This document shows, in pieces, positions 44,524 to 53,362 of a stretch of DNA of 64,000 nt. Positions within the stretch are counted from its first letter, which is position 1. Each line of letters begins with the position of its first letter. The DNA is taken from NCBI GenBank assembly GCA_009996615.1, contig JAACZU010000008.1, positions 1 through 64,000 of the forward strand. The letters run 5' to 3'. Both the position numbers and the translations under genes were made by a program. The notes under the pieces were generated by a model, which saw only the letters and a list, made by a program, of their open reading frames with translations, was not told where the DNA came from and did no database searches. The stretch is from Rhodanobacteraceae bacterium. Its GTDB lineage: Bacteria > Pseudomonadota > Gammaproteobacteria > Xanthomonadales > Rhodanobacteraceae.

Positions 44524-44958
44524 ATGAGCACCCCGCATCGCTCCGTCGTTGCCAACGCGTTTTACGGCGTCCTCAATCCGATTCCGTTCGGCTGCTTCGT
44601 CGCCGCGCTCGTGTTCGACATCCTCTACCTGCGCACGGCCGTGATGCTGTGGGACAAGGGCGCGGCCTGGCTGATCGTCATCGGCCTGCTGTTCGCGATC
44701 ATCCCGCGCCTGGTCAACCTGGCACAGGTGTGGATCACCTCGCGGCGCAGCGCGCTGCGCGCCGACCGACTCGACTTCTGGCTCAACCTCATCGCCATCG
44801 TGGCGGCGATCTTCAACGCGTTCGTGCACAGCCGCGACGCCTATGCGGTGGTCCCCACCGGCGTCTGGCTGTCGGCCTGCACGGTCGCGCTGCTCGCGAT
44901 CGGCCGCATCATCGTGGCGGTGCAGCCGTCTGCCGAGGGAGGACTCGTCCATGAATGA
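44524..44958 (+). CDS. DUF2231 membrane protein
   Basis: 144 residues, about four transmembrane helices (FGCFVAALVFDILYLR; AAWLIVIGLLFAIIPRLVN; LDFWLNLIAIVAAIFNAFVHSRDA; GVWLSACTVALLAIGRII), matching DUF2231. This family often sits next to PQQ/heme-containing dehydrogenases. Its stop overlaps the next gene start in ATGAATGA, so it is coupled to the sugar dehydrogenase. Confidence 0.82.
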   Translation: MSTPHRSVVANAFYGVLNPIPFGCFVAALVFDILYLRTAVMLWDKGAAWLIVIGLLFAIIPRLVNLAQVWITSRRSALRADRLDFWLNLIAIVAAIFNAFVHSRDAYAVVPTGVWLSACTVALLAIGRIIVAVQPSAEGGLVHE

Positions 44959-46261
44959 CATCGCCTTGGGCAGCGCACTGGCGCTGCTCGCCGGCGTACT
45001 GGCCGGCTGCAGCGGAGGCGCCACACTCGATCCGGCGCAGCAGTCGGGCGACAACCCGCCACTGCCCGCCCCGCGCGACTTCCTGGTGCCACCGATGCAG
45101 GTGCCCATCGGAGTCGGCTGGAAACCGGGGCAAGCGCCCAAGGTGGCCGCCGGGCTGACGATCGAGAAGATCGCCGGCGACCTGATGCACCCGCGCCAGT
45201 TACTGACGCTGCCCAACGGCGACGTGCTGGTGGTCGAGTCCAATGGCCCGGGGGAGGAACCGGTCACGACGCCGAAGCAGCTGATCGCCAACAAGGTCAA
45301 GAACCGCTCCGGCAAGGGCGGCAAGGGCGGCAACCGGATCACGCTGCTGCGCCCGAAACCCGCGGGCGGCGGCGAATGGGAGCAGCACACCTTCCTCGAG
45401 CACCTGCACTCGCCGTTCGGCGTGCAGCTAATCGGCGACACGCTGTACGTCGCCAACACCGGGGCCATCGTCAAGTTTCCGTACCAGGCCGGGGAGACGC
45501 GGATCACGGCACCGGGCGTGGAGTTCACGGACCTGCCGAGCACGATCAACCACCACTGGACCAAGGCGCTGCTGGCGAGCCCGGATGGCACGAAGCTGTA
45601 CGTCGGCGTCGGTTCCAACAGCAACATCACCGAGAACGGGCTGGAGATCGAATATCGGCGCGCGGACGTGCTGGAAGTGGACGTCGCCAGCGGGGGCAGC
45701 CGCATCTATGCCGCCGGCCTGCGCAATCCGACCGGCCTGCAGTGGGAGCCGCAGAGCGGCAAGCTGTGGGCCATCGTCAACGAACGCGACGAGATCGGCG
45801 CGGACCTGGTGCCGGACTACATGACCTCGGTGCAGGACGGCGGATTCTACGGCTGGCCGTACAGCTATTTCGGCCAGCACGTGGACCGCCGCGTCGTGCC
45901 GCAGCGGCCGGATCTGGTCGCCAAGGCGCTCAAGCCCGATTACGCGCTCGGCTCGCACGTCGCCGCGCTGGGGCTGCTGTTCTCCACCGACAACGCGCTG
46001 CCGGCGGCGTACCACGGCGGCGCGTTCGTCAGCGAGCACGGCAGCTGGGACCGCTCGCCGCTCAGCGGCTACGCGGTCGTGTTCGTCGCGTTCCAGCAGG
46101 GCAAGCCGGTTGGCCTGCCGCAAACGCTCGTCAGCGGCTTCCACTCCGACGACGAGACGCAGCTGTACGGCGCGCCGGTCGGCCTGGCGCAAGACTCGCA
46201 GGGCGCACTGCTGATCGCCGACGACGTCGGCGACACGGTGTGGCGGGTGACGGCGCAGTGA
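44951..46261 (+). CDS. PQQ-dependent sugar (sorbosone-type) dehydrogenase lipoprotein
   Basis: 436 residues. A lipobox (LLAGVLAGC) predicts a periplasmic lipoprotein. The beta-propeller region has HSPFGVQLIGDTLYVANTGAIVKFPY, VGVGSNSNITENGLEIEYRRADVLEVD, AAGLRNPTGLQWEP and GGAFVSEHGSWDRSP, the quinoprotein glucose/sorbosone dehydrogenase (GSDH) signature with PQQ-binding residues. It oxidises a sugar or aldehyde and passes electrons to a carrier. It is coupled to DUF2231, probably its membrane anchor or electron partner. Confidence 0.85.
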   Translation: MNDIALGSALALLAGVLAGCSGGATLDPAQQSGDNPPLPAPRDFLVPPMQVPIGVGWKPGQAPKVAAGLTIEKIAGDLMHPRQLLTLPNGDVLVVESNGPGEEPVTTPKQLIANKVKNRSGKGGKGGNRITLLRPKPAGGGEWEQHTFLEHLHSPFGVQLIGDTLYVANTGAIVKFPYQAGETRITAPGVEFTDLPSTINHHWTKALLASPDGTKLYVGVGSNSNITENGLEIEYRRADVLEVDVASGGSRIYAAGLRNPTGLQWEPQSGKLWAIVNERDEIGADLVPDYMTSVQDGGFYGWPYSYFGQHVDRRVVPQRPDLVAKALKPDYALGSHVAALGLLFSTDNALPAAYHGGAFVSEHGSWDRSPLSGYAVVFVAFQQGKPVGLPQTLVSGFHSDDETQLYGAPVGLAQDSQGALLIADDVGDTVWRVTAQ

Positions 46262-46337
46262 GGCGTCCGCTCCGCAACGCAGCAAACGAACCTGCGGCCA
46301 GTGAACCCGGCCTCGTTACGACAGCGGAGAAACGGAC

Positions 46338-47102
46338 ATGACACAGCGAGTCCTGGTGACGGCAGGCGCCGGCGGCATCGGCAAGGAAGTCGCACGCGCC
46401 TTCGCCGCGCAGGGCGCGAAGGTCTGCGTCTGCGACATCGATGCGCCAGCCCTGGAGGCGGCGGCGAAGGAGATCCCCGGCCTGGTGCCCCTCGTGTGCG
46501 ACGTGTCGAAGCGACCGGACATCGAGCGCATGGTCGCCGCCGCCGCCGAGGCGCTGGGCGGCCTTGACGTGCTGGTGAACAACGCCGGCATCGCCGGCCC
46601 CACCGCGTCCGTCGAGGAGGTCGATCCCGAGCAGTGGGAAGCGGTCATGACCATCGACGTCATCGGCACCTTCCACGTCACGCGGCTCGCCATTCCGCAC
46701 CTGAAGCAATCCGCGGCCGGCAGCATCGTCATCATGTCGTCGGTCGGCGGCCGCTTCGGCTATCCGAACCGCAGCGCCTACTGCGTCGCGAAGATGGGAC
46801 TGATCGGCTTCGCCAAGACGCTGTCGCGCGAACTGGGCCGCTACGGCATCCGCTGCAACGCGATCGCGCCGGGCGCGGTCGGCGGCGAGCGCATCGAACG
46901 CGTCCTGCAGGGGCGCGCCGACGCGGAACACAAGACGCTGGAAGAAGAACGGACAGCCGCGATGAGCATCCAGTCCGTCAAGCGCTTCGTCGACCCGAAG
47001 GACATCGCCAGCCTGATCGTGTTCCTGACGTCGGATGCGGGGAAATCGATTTCCGGCCAGATCCTGCCGATCGACAATGACGCACAGACCTCGGCCTACT
47101 GA
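46338..47102 (+). CDS. Short-chain dehydrogenase/reductase
   Basis: 254 residues. NAD(P) loop TAGAGGIGKEVA (Gly-rich), NNAGIAGPTA, and the catalytic Tyr and Lys of SAYCVAKMGL with the active-site Ser in IMSSVGG. The C-terminus has the classical substrate-binding insert SIQSVKRFVDPKDIASLIVFLTSDAGKSISGQILPID. It is a soluble oxidoreductase; substrate unknown. It stands 76 bases after the sugar dehydrogenase. Confidence 0.87.
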   Translation: MTQRVLVTAGAGGIGKEVARAFAAQGAKVCVCDIDAPALEAAAKEIPGLVPLVCDVSKRPDIERMVAAAAEALGGLDVLVNNAGIAGPTASVEEVDPEQWEAVMTIDVIGTFHVTRLAIPHLKQSAAGSIVIMSSVGGRFGYPNRSAYCVAKMGLIGFAKTLSRELGRYGIRCNAIAPGAVGGERIERVLQGRADAEHKTLEEERTAAMSIQSVKRFVDPKDIASLIVFLTSDAGKSISGQILPIDNDAQTSAY

Positions 47103-47165
47103 CCGCCAGAGCGGTTTCCAGCGGCCATCGCTACACTCGCGTTCTTCCACTTGTGGAGCGAAGCG

Positions 47166-48008
47166 ATGACCCGGTATGTCCTTGTGCTGATGGCGGCCCT
47201 CGGCGTCCACGCCGTGCATGCCGACGACACCGTATTCGACACCCACGTGCATCTGCGCGATGGCGAGGTTTCGCTGCGCGCGTACGAGGCCGAGGTCGCC
47301 GCCGCGCACATCGAGCTCGCCGGCTTCGGCGCGATGTGGTTCGGTGGTCCGAACCAGGCGCTGCAGGGCGATCCGGCCAAGGTGCGGGCGAACAACGACG
47401 CGCATCTCGCACTGGCGGCCAAGCACCCGCGGATGCTGCCGATCGCGACCGTGCATCCCTACGACGGCCAGGCGGCGCTCGACGAACTCGCACGCGTGGC
47501 CGCGCGCGGCGTGAAGGTGCTCAAGCTCCATCCGCACACGCAGAAGTTCGATGCGGCCGATCCGCGCGTGCTCGCGCTGGTACGCAAGGCGGGCGAACTC
47601 GGCCTGGTCGTGCTGTTCGACAACGCGAACATCCTGCCCGGCGACAGCGAGCGCCTGTTCAACCTCGCGCTCCAGGCGCCGAAGACGAAGTTCATCTTCG
47701 CCCACATCGGCGGCATGAATTTCCGCTTCTGGAACATGCTCGCGCTCGCGCGCACGGCCGACAAGTTCTTCTTCGACAACATCTACTTCGACATCTCGGC
47801 CACGCTGATCCTCGCCGCCGATTCGCCGATCAGGGACGAGTTCGTGTGGACCTTGCGCAACGTCGGCATCGACCACGTCCTGCTCGGTTCCGACTACCCG
47901 CAGATCTCGCTCGGCAAGACGCTCGACGCGCTCCACCGCCTCGGCCTCAGCGACGAGGAGCAGGCGAAGATCCGGGTCGACAACGCGCGCAAGCTGTTCG
48001 GCCGCTGA
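47166..48008 (+). CDS. Secreted amidohydrolase (TIM-barrel)
   Basis: 280 residues. Signal peptide (YVLVLMAALGVHAVHA), then an amidohydrolase_2-type barrel: metal ligands in DTHVHLRDG, VLKLHPHTQKF, FAHIGGMNFRFW and DHVLLGSDYPQ. It hydrolyses or decarboxylates a substrate (family includes metal-dependent TIM-barrel hydrolases); which one is unknown. A GGAG site precedes the ATG. It converges with DUF2189. Confidence 0.82.
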   Translation: MTRYVLVLMAALGVHAVHADDTVFDTHVHLRDGEVSLRAYEAEVAAAHIELAGFGAMWFGGPNQALQGDPAKVRANNDAHLALAAKHPRMLPIATVHPYDGQAALDELARVAARGVKVLKLHPHTQKFDAADPRVLALVRKAGELGLVVLFDNANILPGDSERLFNLALQAPKTKFIFAHIGGMNFRFWNMLALARTADKFFFDNIYFDISATLILAADSPIRDEFVWTLRNVGIDHVLLGSDYPQISLGKTLDALHRLGLSDEEQAKIRVDNARKLFGR

Positions 48009-48029
48009 GGCATGCCCTGACCGGGCCGC

Positions 48030-48812
48030 TCACGCCACGTCCGGCAACTCCGGCAACTCCGGCCACAGGCCGGTGACCAGCGTGGCGCGGTAGGCGTGCC
48101 AAGCCGAATAGGCCAGCCACGGCATCAGCCAGACGAAGCCGACGAACGCGGTGGCGAAGCCGACCGCGGTGAGCGCCACGATGCATGCGGCCCATACCGC
48201 CATCGCGGCCTTGTTGCGCAGCACCGCGTTCACGCTGGACAGCACCGCGGTGACCATGTCGGCATCGCGGTCGACCAGCATCGGCAGCGACAGCGCCGCG
48301 CTGGCGAACACCAGCGCGGCGAAGCCGGTGCCGATCAGGCTGCCGACGCCGAGGAACTCGGCCAGGATCCGCGGATCGCCGCGCTCCACCTCGAAGAACG
48401 CGTACAGCATCATGCCGGCGCGCGACCAGGTGAACAGCACCACCAGCAGGATCAGCGCATACACCGCCGCCTGCCCCAGCGCCCGCGACTGTTGCCGCAG
48501 CGCCCGCCGCAGCGACGGCACCTGCCCGCGCTCGAGGTCGCGCGCCACCGCGTGCAGCCCGATCGCAAGCATCGGCGCGATGAAGATGAAGCCCGACAGC
48601 AGCATCGCCAACAGCGCGAAGCGGCCCAGCCACCACGCCAGCAGCGACACGCCCCAGCTGACCACGAACGCGGCCAGGCCGAAGACCAGGGTCAGGCGCG
48701 GCGTGCGGCGCAGATCGCGGGCGCCTGCCTTGAGCCAGGTGAAACCTGCCCGCCACGACAAGGCGCGGCACTCGGCAACGAACGGCAGCTCATCGCGCGG
48801 GATGTTGGTCAT
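48030..48812 (-). CDS. DUF2189 multi-pass membrane protein
   Basis: 260 residues with about six membrane helices (LVFGLAAFVVSWGVSLLAWWLG; FALLAMLLSGFIFIAPMLAIGL; AVYALILLVVLFTWS; AALVFASAALSLPML; AVWAACIVALTAVGFATAFVG). It matches DUF2189, sometimes annotated as a cytochrome-c-oxidase-subunit-I-like membrane protein; no haem ligands can be assigned. It is 59 bases from the FUSC gene on the same strand. Confidence 0.85.
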   Translation of the reverse strand: MTNIPRDELPFVAECRALSWRAGFTWLKAGARDLRRTPRLTLVFGLAAFVVSWGVSLLAWWLGRFALLAMLLSGFIFIAPMLAIGLHAVARDLERGQVPSLRRALRQQSRALGQAAVYALILLVVLFTWSRAGMMLYAFFEVERGDPRILAEFLGVGSLIGTGFAALVFASAALSLPMLVDRDADMVTAVLSSVNAVLRNKAAMAVWAACIVALTAVGFATAFVGFVWLMPWLAYSAWHAYRATLVTGLWPELPELPDVA

Positions 48813-48871
48813 CCGGCCGGACGCTAGCACTCCGGCACGGCGGCACGCAAACCTCCTGAACATCTTCGCCA

Positions 48872-50002
48872 TCACTCCGTTTCGTCCACTTGCCGCGCGC
48901 GCGCATCGAAGCGCCGCGGCAGCAACGCCCGCAGCGCACGCGTCACCACGGCGCGCATGGGCAGGCTGTGCAGGCACACGCCGCCGAGCAGGCCGACGAC
49001 GCAACCCAGCGCCGTGTCCACGAAGCGGGCACGGATCAGCTCATCCACCGAAGCGCCGGCGCCCAGGACGGCGGCGTCGGCGAGCAGGATGGTCAATGGC
49101 GTGATGAACACCGCCGCCAGCCCATAGTGGCGCACGACCAGCCATTCCACCAGGAAGGACAGGATCATCATCGCGAACGCGATGCGCCACGGATCGAGCG
49201 GCAGCGATAGCAGCGCGCCGGCGACCAGCATGCCCACCGCGGTGCCAACGACGCGCTGCACCTGGCGGTTCCACACGGCGCGCAGCGTGACGCCCTGCAG
49301 CACCGCCATGCAGCTCACCGGCACCCAGTACGGGCGTGGCAGGCGCAGCAGTTCGGCGAGCAACAGCGAGGCGCCGACCGCGACGGCGATCACCACGGCG
49401 TCCACCACCACGTAATCGAACGTCGGCGCGGGCCGCTCGGGCACCGGCGCCGACGGCCCGCGCGAAAGCATCGCCAGGCTGTAGACGAAGGCGACGACCG
49501 CGGCGAGCAGCACGCCGAGGAACAACACGCCCACCTGCGCAGGCAGCCGCTCGACCGGCACCGGCGCATAGGCGCCGATCGCCGCGGCCATCACGAAGAA
49601 CAACGGGCCCGGCGGCGGCAGCCGGTAGTAGCGGATGGCCACCGTCACCAGCAATGCCACCAGCGCCAGGAGAGGTGCCCGCGCGCCGGCGGCGCCCAAC
49701 GCCTGCACGCCCAGCCCGAGCGCGTAGCACGCGGTCATCGCGAAGCCGCACGCCATCAGCGTGACCATGCGATGGTGCATCGGCGTCTCGGGCAGGTACA
49801 GGAACACCAGGCCCCCGAGCGACCCGGCCAGCCCGGACGGGATGTCACCCAGCGCCGCGCCGATCAGCAGCGGCAACCCGCTCGCCAACGCCGCGGCGAC
49901 CGGCATCGGCCAGCGCCGGCGCGTCGGCTGGACGTGGACCAGATGCTGCCATTCCGCGTGCAGGGCACGGCGTAGTCGAGCACGCCAGTCGGTGGAGGCC
50001 AT
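48872..50002 (-). CDS. FUSC-family transporter
   Basis: 376 residues. N-terminal membrane bundle of about five helices (AAALASGLPLLIGAALGDI; LAGSLGGLVFLYLPETPMHHRM; PLLALVALLVTVAIRYYRL) and a second bundle at residues 195-330 (VVVDAVVIAVAVGASLLLAELL), the FUSC half-and-half arrangement of aromatic-acid exporter-like proteins (AaeB/YccS). Exports small organic acids, probably. A decayed partial copy of its N-terminal part lies about 2 kb away. Confidence 0.85.
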   Translation of the reverse strand: MASTDWRARLRRALHAEWQHLVHVQPTRRRWPMPVAAALASGLPLLIGAALGDIPSGLAGSLGGLVFLYLPETPMHHRMVTLMACGFAMTACYALGLGVQALGAAGARAPLLALVALLVTVAIRYYRLPPPGPLFFVMAAAIGAYAPVPVERLPAQVGVLFLGVLLAAVVAFVYSLAMLSRGPSAPVPERPAPTFDYVVVDAVVIAVAVGASLLLAELLRLPRPYWVPVSCMAVLQGVTLRAVWNRQVQRVVGTAVGMLVAGALLSLPLDPWRIAFAMMILSFLVEWLVVRHYGLAAVFITPLTILLADAAVLGAGASVDELIRARFVDTALGCVVGLLGGVCLHSLPMRAVVTRALRALLPRRFDARARQVDETE

Positions 50003-50153
50003 GCGGCAATTATCGACGAAACGTTGGCCGGATCACGCCGCTGCGGCCGCCAATCGACGTCGAGACGGTCGCTCTGGCCCAGGCGCGATCAAGCCGTTTC
50101 GGCAAGCTGTCACACCGCATCCGGACAATTCGCCGATTGCCCGGGAGTTCCCG

Positions 50154-51980
50154 ATGTATCCGAATCTGCGCGTCCTGTCCCGCGTCCTTCCCGCCACGCT
50201 TGGCTGCCTCGGCATCGCCGCCTGCTCCACGCCCGCGATGCGCACGAACGCGAGTCGCGCCGCGATCGAAGTCGCCTCGATCCAGCACCCGCACGAAGAA
50301 ACCGCGCAGTGGTGGTTCCGCAGCGGCGCCGCCGCGGCCGCGGCGAATGCGCCTTCGCGCGCGCAGGCGAAGAACGTGATCGTGTTCGTTGGCGACGGCA
50401 TGAGCATCGCGACGATCAGCGCGGCGCGCATTCTCGACGGCCAGCGCAAGGGCGGATCCGGCGAGGAGAACCGGCTCGCTTTCGAGACCTTCCCGGCGAG
50501 CGCGCTGATCAGGACCTACGAGACCGACCAGCAGACGCCCGATTCCGCCGGCACGATGACCGCGATCATGAGCGGCATCAAGACGCGTGCCGGCGTGATC
50601 GGCATCGACCAGGCCGCGACGCGAGGCGACTGCGCGTCGGGCCGCGGTCATGAGGTCGTGACCGCGCTCGAGCTCGCGGCGCAGGCGGGGCTGTCGACCG
50701 GCGTCGTCACGACGACGCGGATCACGCATGCGACGCCGGCCGCGACCTACGGGCACCTGCCCGAGCGCGACTGGGAATACGACATGGCGATCCCGCAGCG
50801 CGAACGCGATGCGGGTTGCGTCGATTTCGCGCGCCAACTGGTCGAGTTCCCGTTCGGCGGCGGCATCAACGTCGCGCTCGGCGGCGGCCGTACCGGGTTC
50901 ATGCCGGCCGAGCAGCGCGATCCGGAATATCCGGGCCTGCCCGGCAAGCGCCTGGACGGCCGCGACCTGCTCGCCGAATGGCAGCAGAAGGACGGCGCGG
51001 CCTATGTCTGGAATGCGCAGCAGCTCGCCGCGATCGACCCGGCGCGCACGCGCCACCTGCTCGGCCTGTTCGAGCCCGAGCACATGAACTACGAAAACGA
51101 GCGTGCGCAGGATCCGGCCGGCGAGCCGAGCCTGACGGAGATGACGCGCGCGGCGCTGGCGATGCTGCAGAAGAATCCGCGCGGCTATTTCCTGATGGTC
51201 GAAGGCGGCCGCATCGACCACGGCCATCACGCCGGCAACGCGTACCGCGCGTTGAACGAGACGATCGAGTTCGCCCGCGCGGTGCAGGTCGCGAACGAGA
51301 TGACCGCGGCCGACGATACGCTGATCCTCGTCACCGCCGACCACAGCCACACGCTGACCTTCGCCGGCTATCCGGCGCGCGGCAATCCGATCCTCGGCAA
51401 GGTGCGCGGTTCGAGCGGCGAGGGCCTGCCGAGCGGCGACCTCGCGCGCGACGCGACCGGCCTGCCCTACGCGACGCTCGCCTATGCGAACGGCCCCGGC
51501 TACGCCGGCGCGAGCGACCGCCAGCCCGAGGGCGCGAAGCATTATCCGCACGAGGCGACCGCGTTCTCGGCCGCGCGCAAGGGGCGGCCGAACCTCGCCG
51601 AGGTCGATACCGAGCATCCCGACCACGAACAGGAAGCGACGATGCCGCTCGGCGCGGAAACGCACGGCGGCGACGACGTCGCGGCGTTCGCGCGCGGCCC
51701 GGGCTCGGCCGCGGTGCGCGGCTCGATGGAGCAGAACGCGCTGTTCCACGTGATCGCGCAGAGCAACGACGCGATCCGCGCGCAGTTGTGCAAGCTCGGC
51801 GCGTGCAATGCGGACGGTGTGCCGGTCGATGCGCCGGAGATGGGTAAGGCTCGCCAGGCGAGGTTCAAGCGGCGGGCTGACGCTCGCGTCAAAAGGGGCT
51901 CACGCGCGGAGCCCTGGTGGCGGGGGAAAGTCGACTCCGACCCCACTTTTTCCAGGCTGGCCGGCGGCTCCACGCGGTAG
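50154..51980 (+). CDS. Alkaline phosphatase lipoprotein with read-through C-terminus
   Basis: 608 residues. A lipobox (LGCLGIAAC) suggests a lipoprotein. The alkaline-phosphatase core has VIVFVGDGMS (metal/Asp), the nucleophile Ser in DSAGTMTA, RIDHGHHAGNA, LVTADHSHTLTF and ETHGGDDVAAFARGP. It hydrolyses phosphomonoesters in the periplasm. The last 45 residues (RQARFKRRADARVKRGSRAEPWWRGK and onward) are Arg/Lys-rich and unlike the family; they run into the FUSC pseudogene, so the native stop was probably lost. A GGGAG precedes the ATG. Confidence 0.85.
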   Translation: MYPNLRVLSRVLPATLGCLGIAACSTPAMRTNASRAAIEVASIQHPHEETAQWWFRSGAAAAAANAPSRAQAKNVIVFVGDGMSIATISAARILDGQRKGGSGEENRLAFETFPASALIRTYETDQQTPDSAGTMTAIMSGIKTRAGVIGIDQAATRGDCASGRGHEVVTALELAAQAGLSTGVVTTTRITHATPAATYGHLPERDWEYDMAIPQRERDAGCVDFARQLVEFPFGGGINVALGGGRTGFMPAEQRDPEYPGLPGKRLDGRDLLAEWQQKDGAAYVWNAQQLAAIDPARTRHLLGLFEPEHMNYENERAQDPAGEPSLTEMTRAALAMLQKNPRGYFLMVEGGRIDHGHHAGNAYRALNETIEFARAVQVANEMTAADDTLILVTADHSHTLTFAGYPARGNPILGKVRGSSGEGLPSGDLARDATGLPYATLAYANGPGYAGASDRQPEGAKHYPHEATAFSAARKGRPNLAEVDTEHPDHEQEATMPLGAETHGGDDVAAFARGPGSAAVRGSMEQNALFHVIAQSNDAIRAQLCKLGACNADGVPVDAPEMGKARQARFKRRADARVKRGSRAEPWWRGKVDSDPTFSRLAGGSTR

Positions 51981-52265
51981 TCGCGGCAGGCCATCGTGAC
52001 CAGCACCGCGATCACCGCCAGCAGCGGCATCGTCGCCACCGCCGCCGCGTGGGTCATCATGCCGAACGCATGGCACGCCGAAGCTGGCGAACGCACAGGC
52101 CATCAGCCTGGCCATGCGGTGGTGCATCGGCGTCTCGGGCAGGTACAGGAACGCCCGTCCGCCCAGCGACGAGACCAGTCCGTAGTCGACCGGCGCGAGG
52201 GATGGAACATGGACAGCTGCTGCCATTCGGCGCGCAGCCAGCGCCCTAGCGCCGAGCCTTGCGGC
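51960..52265 (-). pseudogene. Decayed partial duplicate of the FUSC-family gene
   Basis: On the minus strand, SSLGGRAFLYLPETPMHHRMARLMACAFAS followed, in another frame, by HAAAVATMPLLAVIAVLVTMACRDYR matches LAGSLGGLVFLYLPETPMHHRMVTLMACGFAM and PLLALVALLVTVAIRYYRLPPP of the intact FUSC protein. There is a frameshift between the two and a deletion relative to the N-terminus. No functional product. Confidence 0.8.
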
Positions 52266-52472
52266 GCCTGGCTCATGGGCCGGCGGACACCGCGGGCACG
52301 CCACGGTGCAGCTGCGGGCCGCCATCACGCAGGGCATGAAGCGGTGAACCGATCGCCTTCATCGAATCCTCACGGCCAGCAAACCGGAACGCATCGTTTC
52401 AATAACCGAGCCTGTCAAATTCACTTTTCGCCTCCATGCTCATGGTGAACCCCAGCGAAGGAGAACACTCGC
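51981..52472. other. Gap with pseudogene and no intact gene
   Basis: The left part is the FUSC relic. The remainder up to the SDR gene shows no coding frame; it contains AGCCTGTCAAATTCACTT near 52406, which resembles the RAYT-type terminal motif, and the probable promoter region of the SDR gene. Confidence 0.5.
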
Positions 52473-53243
52473 ATGAAACGCCTGCAAGACAAGATTGCCA
52501 TCATCACCGGCGGCTCCGGCGGCATCGGCAAGGCGACCGCGGCGCGCCTGCTCGAGGAAGGCGCCCGCGTGATCCTGGTGGACCTGGACCAGGCCGGGCT
52601 GGACGCCACCGTCAGGGAACTCGACGCCGGAGACCGCGTCCTCGCGGTGCAGGCCGACGTCGCCAGCGAGGCGGACGTCCAGCGCTACGTGCAGGCCACG
52701 CTCGACCGCTTCGGGCGCATCGACGTGTTCTTCAACAATGCCGGCATCGAAGGCAAGGTGGCCCCGCTCGAGCAGCAGGACACCGCGATGTTCGACAAGG
52801 TCATCGCGATCAACGTGCGCGGCGCCTACCTCGGGCTGAAGCACGTGCTGCCGCACATGTACCGGACCGGCAGCGGCAGCGTGATCAACACCTCGTCGGT
52901 CGCCGGCCTGGACGGCTCGGCCGACGTGCTGCCCTATGTCACGTCCAAGCACGCGCTCACCGGCATGACCAAGGTCGCCGCGATCGAGGCGGCGCGGCAC
53001 GGCGTGCGGGTCAACTCGGTGCATCCGTCGCCGGTCAACACCCGCATGATGCGTTCGCTGGAAGCGGGCTTCGCCCCGGACGACGCCGAAGCCGCCAAGG
53101 CCGCCATGGAGAAGGCGATCCCGCTGGGCCGTTATGGCGAGCCCGGCGACATCGCCAACCTGGTGCTGTTCCTGGCCTCGGACGAGAGCCGCTTCATCAC
53201 CGGCGCGCAATACCGCATCGACGGCGGCATGGGCGCGCTGTAG
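52473..53243 (+). CDS. Short-chain dehydrogenase/reductase
   Basis: 256 residues, classical SDR: ITGGSGGIGKATAARLLEEGA (NAD(P) loop), FFNNAGIEGKV, active-site Ser in VINTSSVAGLDG, Tyr and Lys in PYVTSKHALTGM, and a C-terminal TGAQYRIDGGMGAL typical of FabG-like oxidoreductases. Cytoplasmic; substrate unknown. The ATG follows GAAGGAG. It is adjacent to and convergent with the MFS gene. Confidence 0.88.
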   Translation: MKRLQDKIAIITGGSGGIGKATAARLLEEGARVILVDLDQAGLDATVRELDAGDRVLAVQADVASEADVQRYVQATLDRFGRIDVFFNNAGIEGKVAPLEQQDTAMFDKVIAINVRGAYLGLKHVLPHMYRTGSGSVINTSSVAGLDGSADVLPYVTSKHALTGMTKVAAIEAARHGVRVNSVHPSPVNTRMMRSLEAGFAPDDAEAAKAAMEKAIPLGRYGEPGDIANLVLFLASDESRFITGAQYRIDGGMGAL

Positions 53244-53362
53244 CCGCCGGCCTGGGCGGGGCGCGGCAGGTCCGCCGCGCCCTGCGGTTCCGGGGAAATC
53301 CGCACGCGGGCATCGCGACCATCGCCAGAGCCCACCCGCCGGATGGGCCGGCGCCATAGCGC

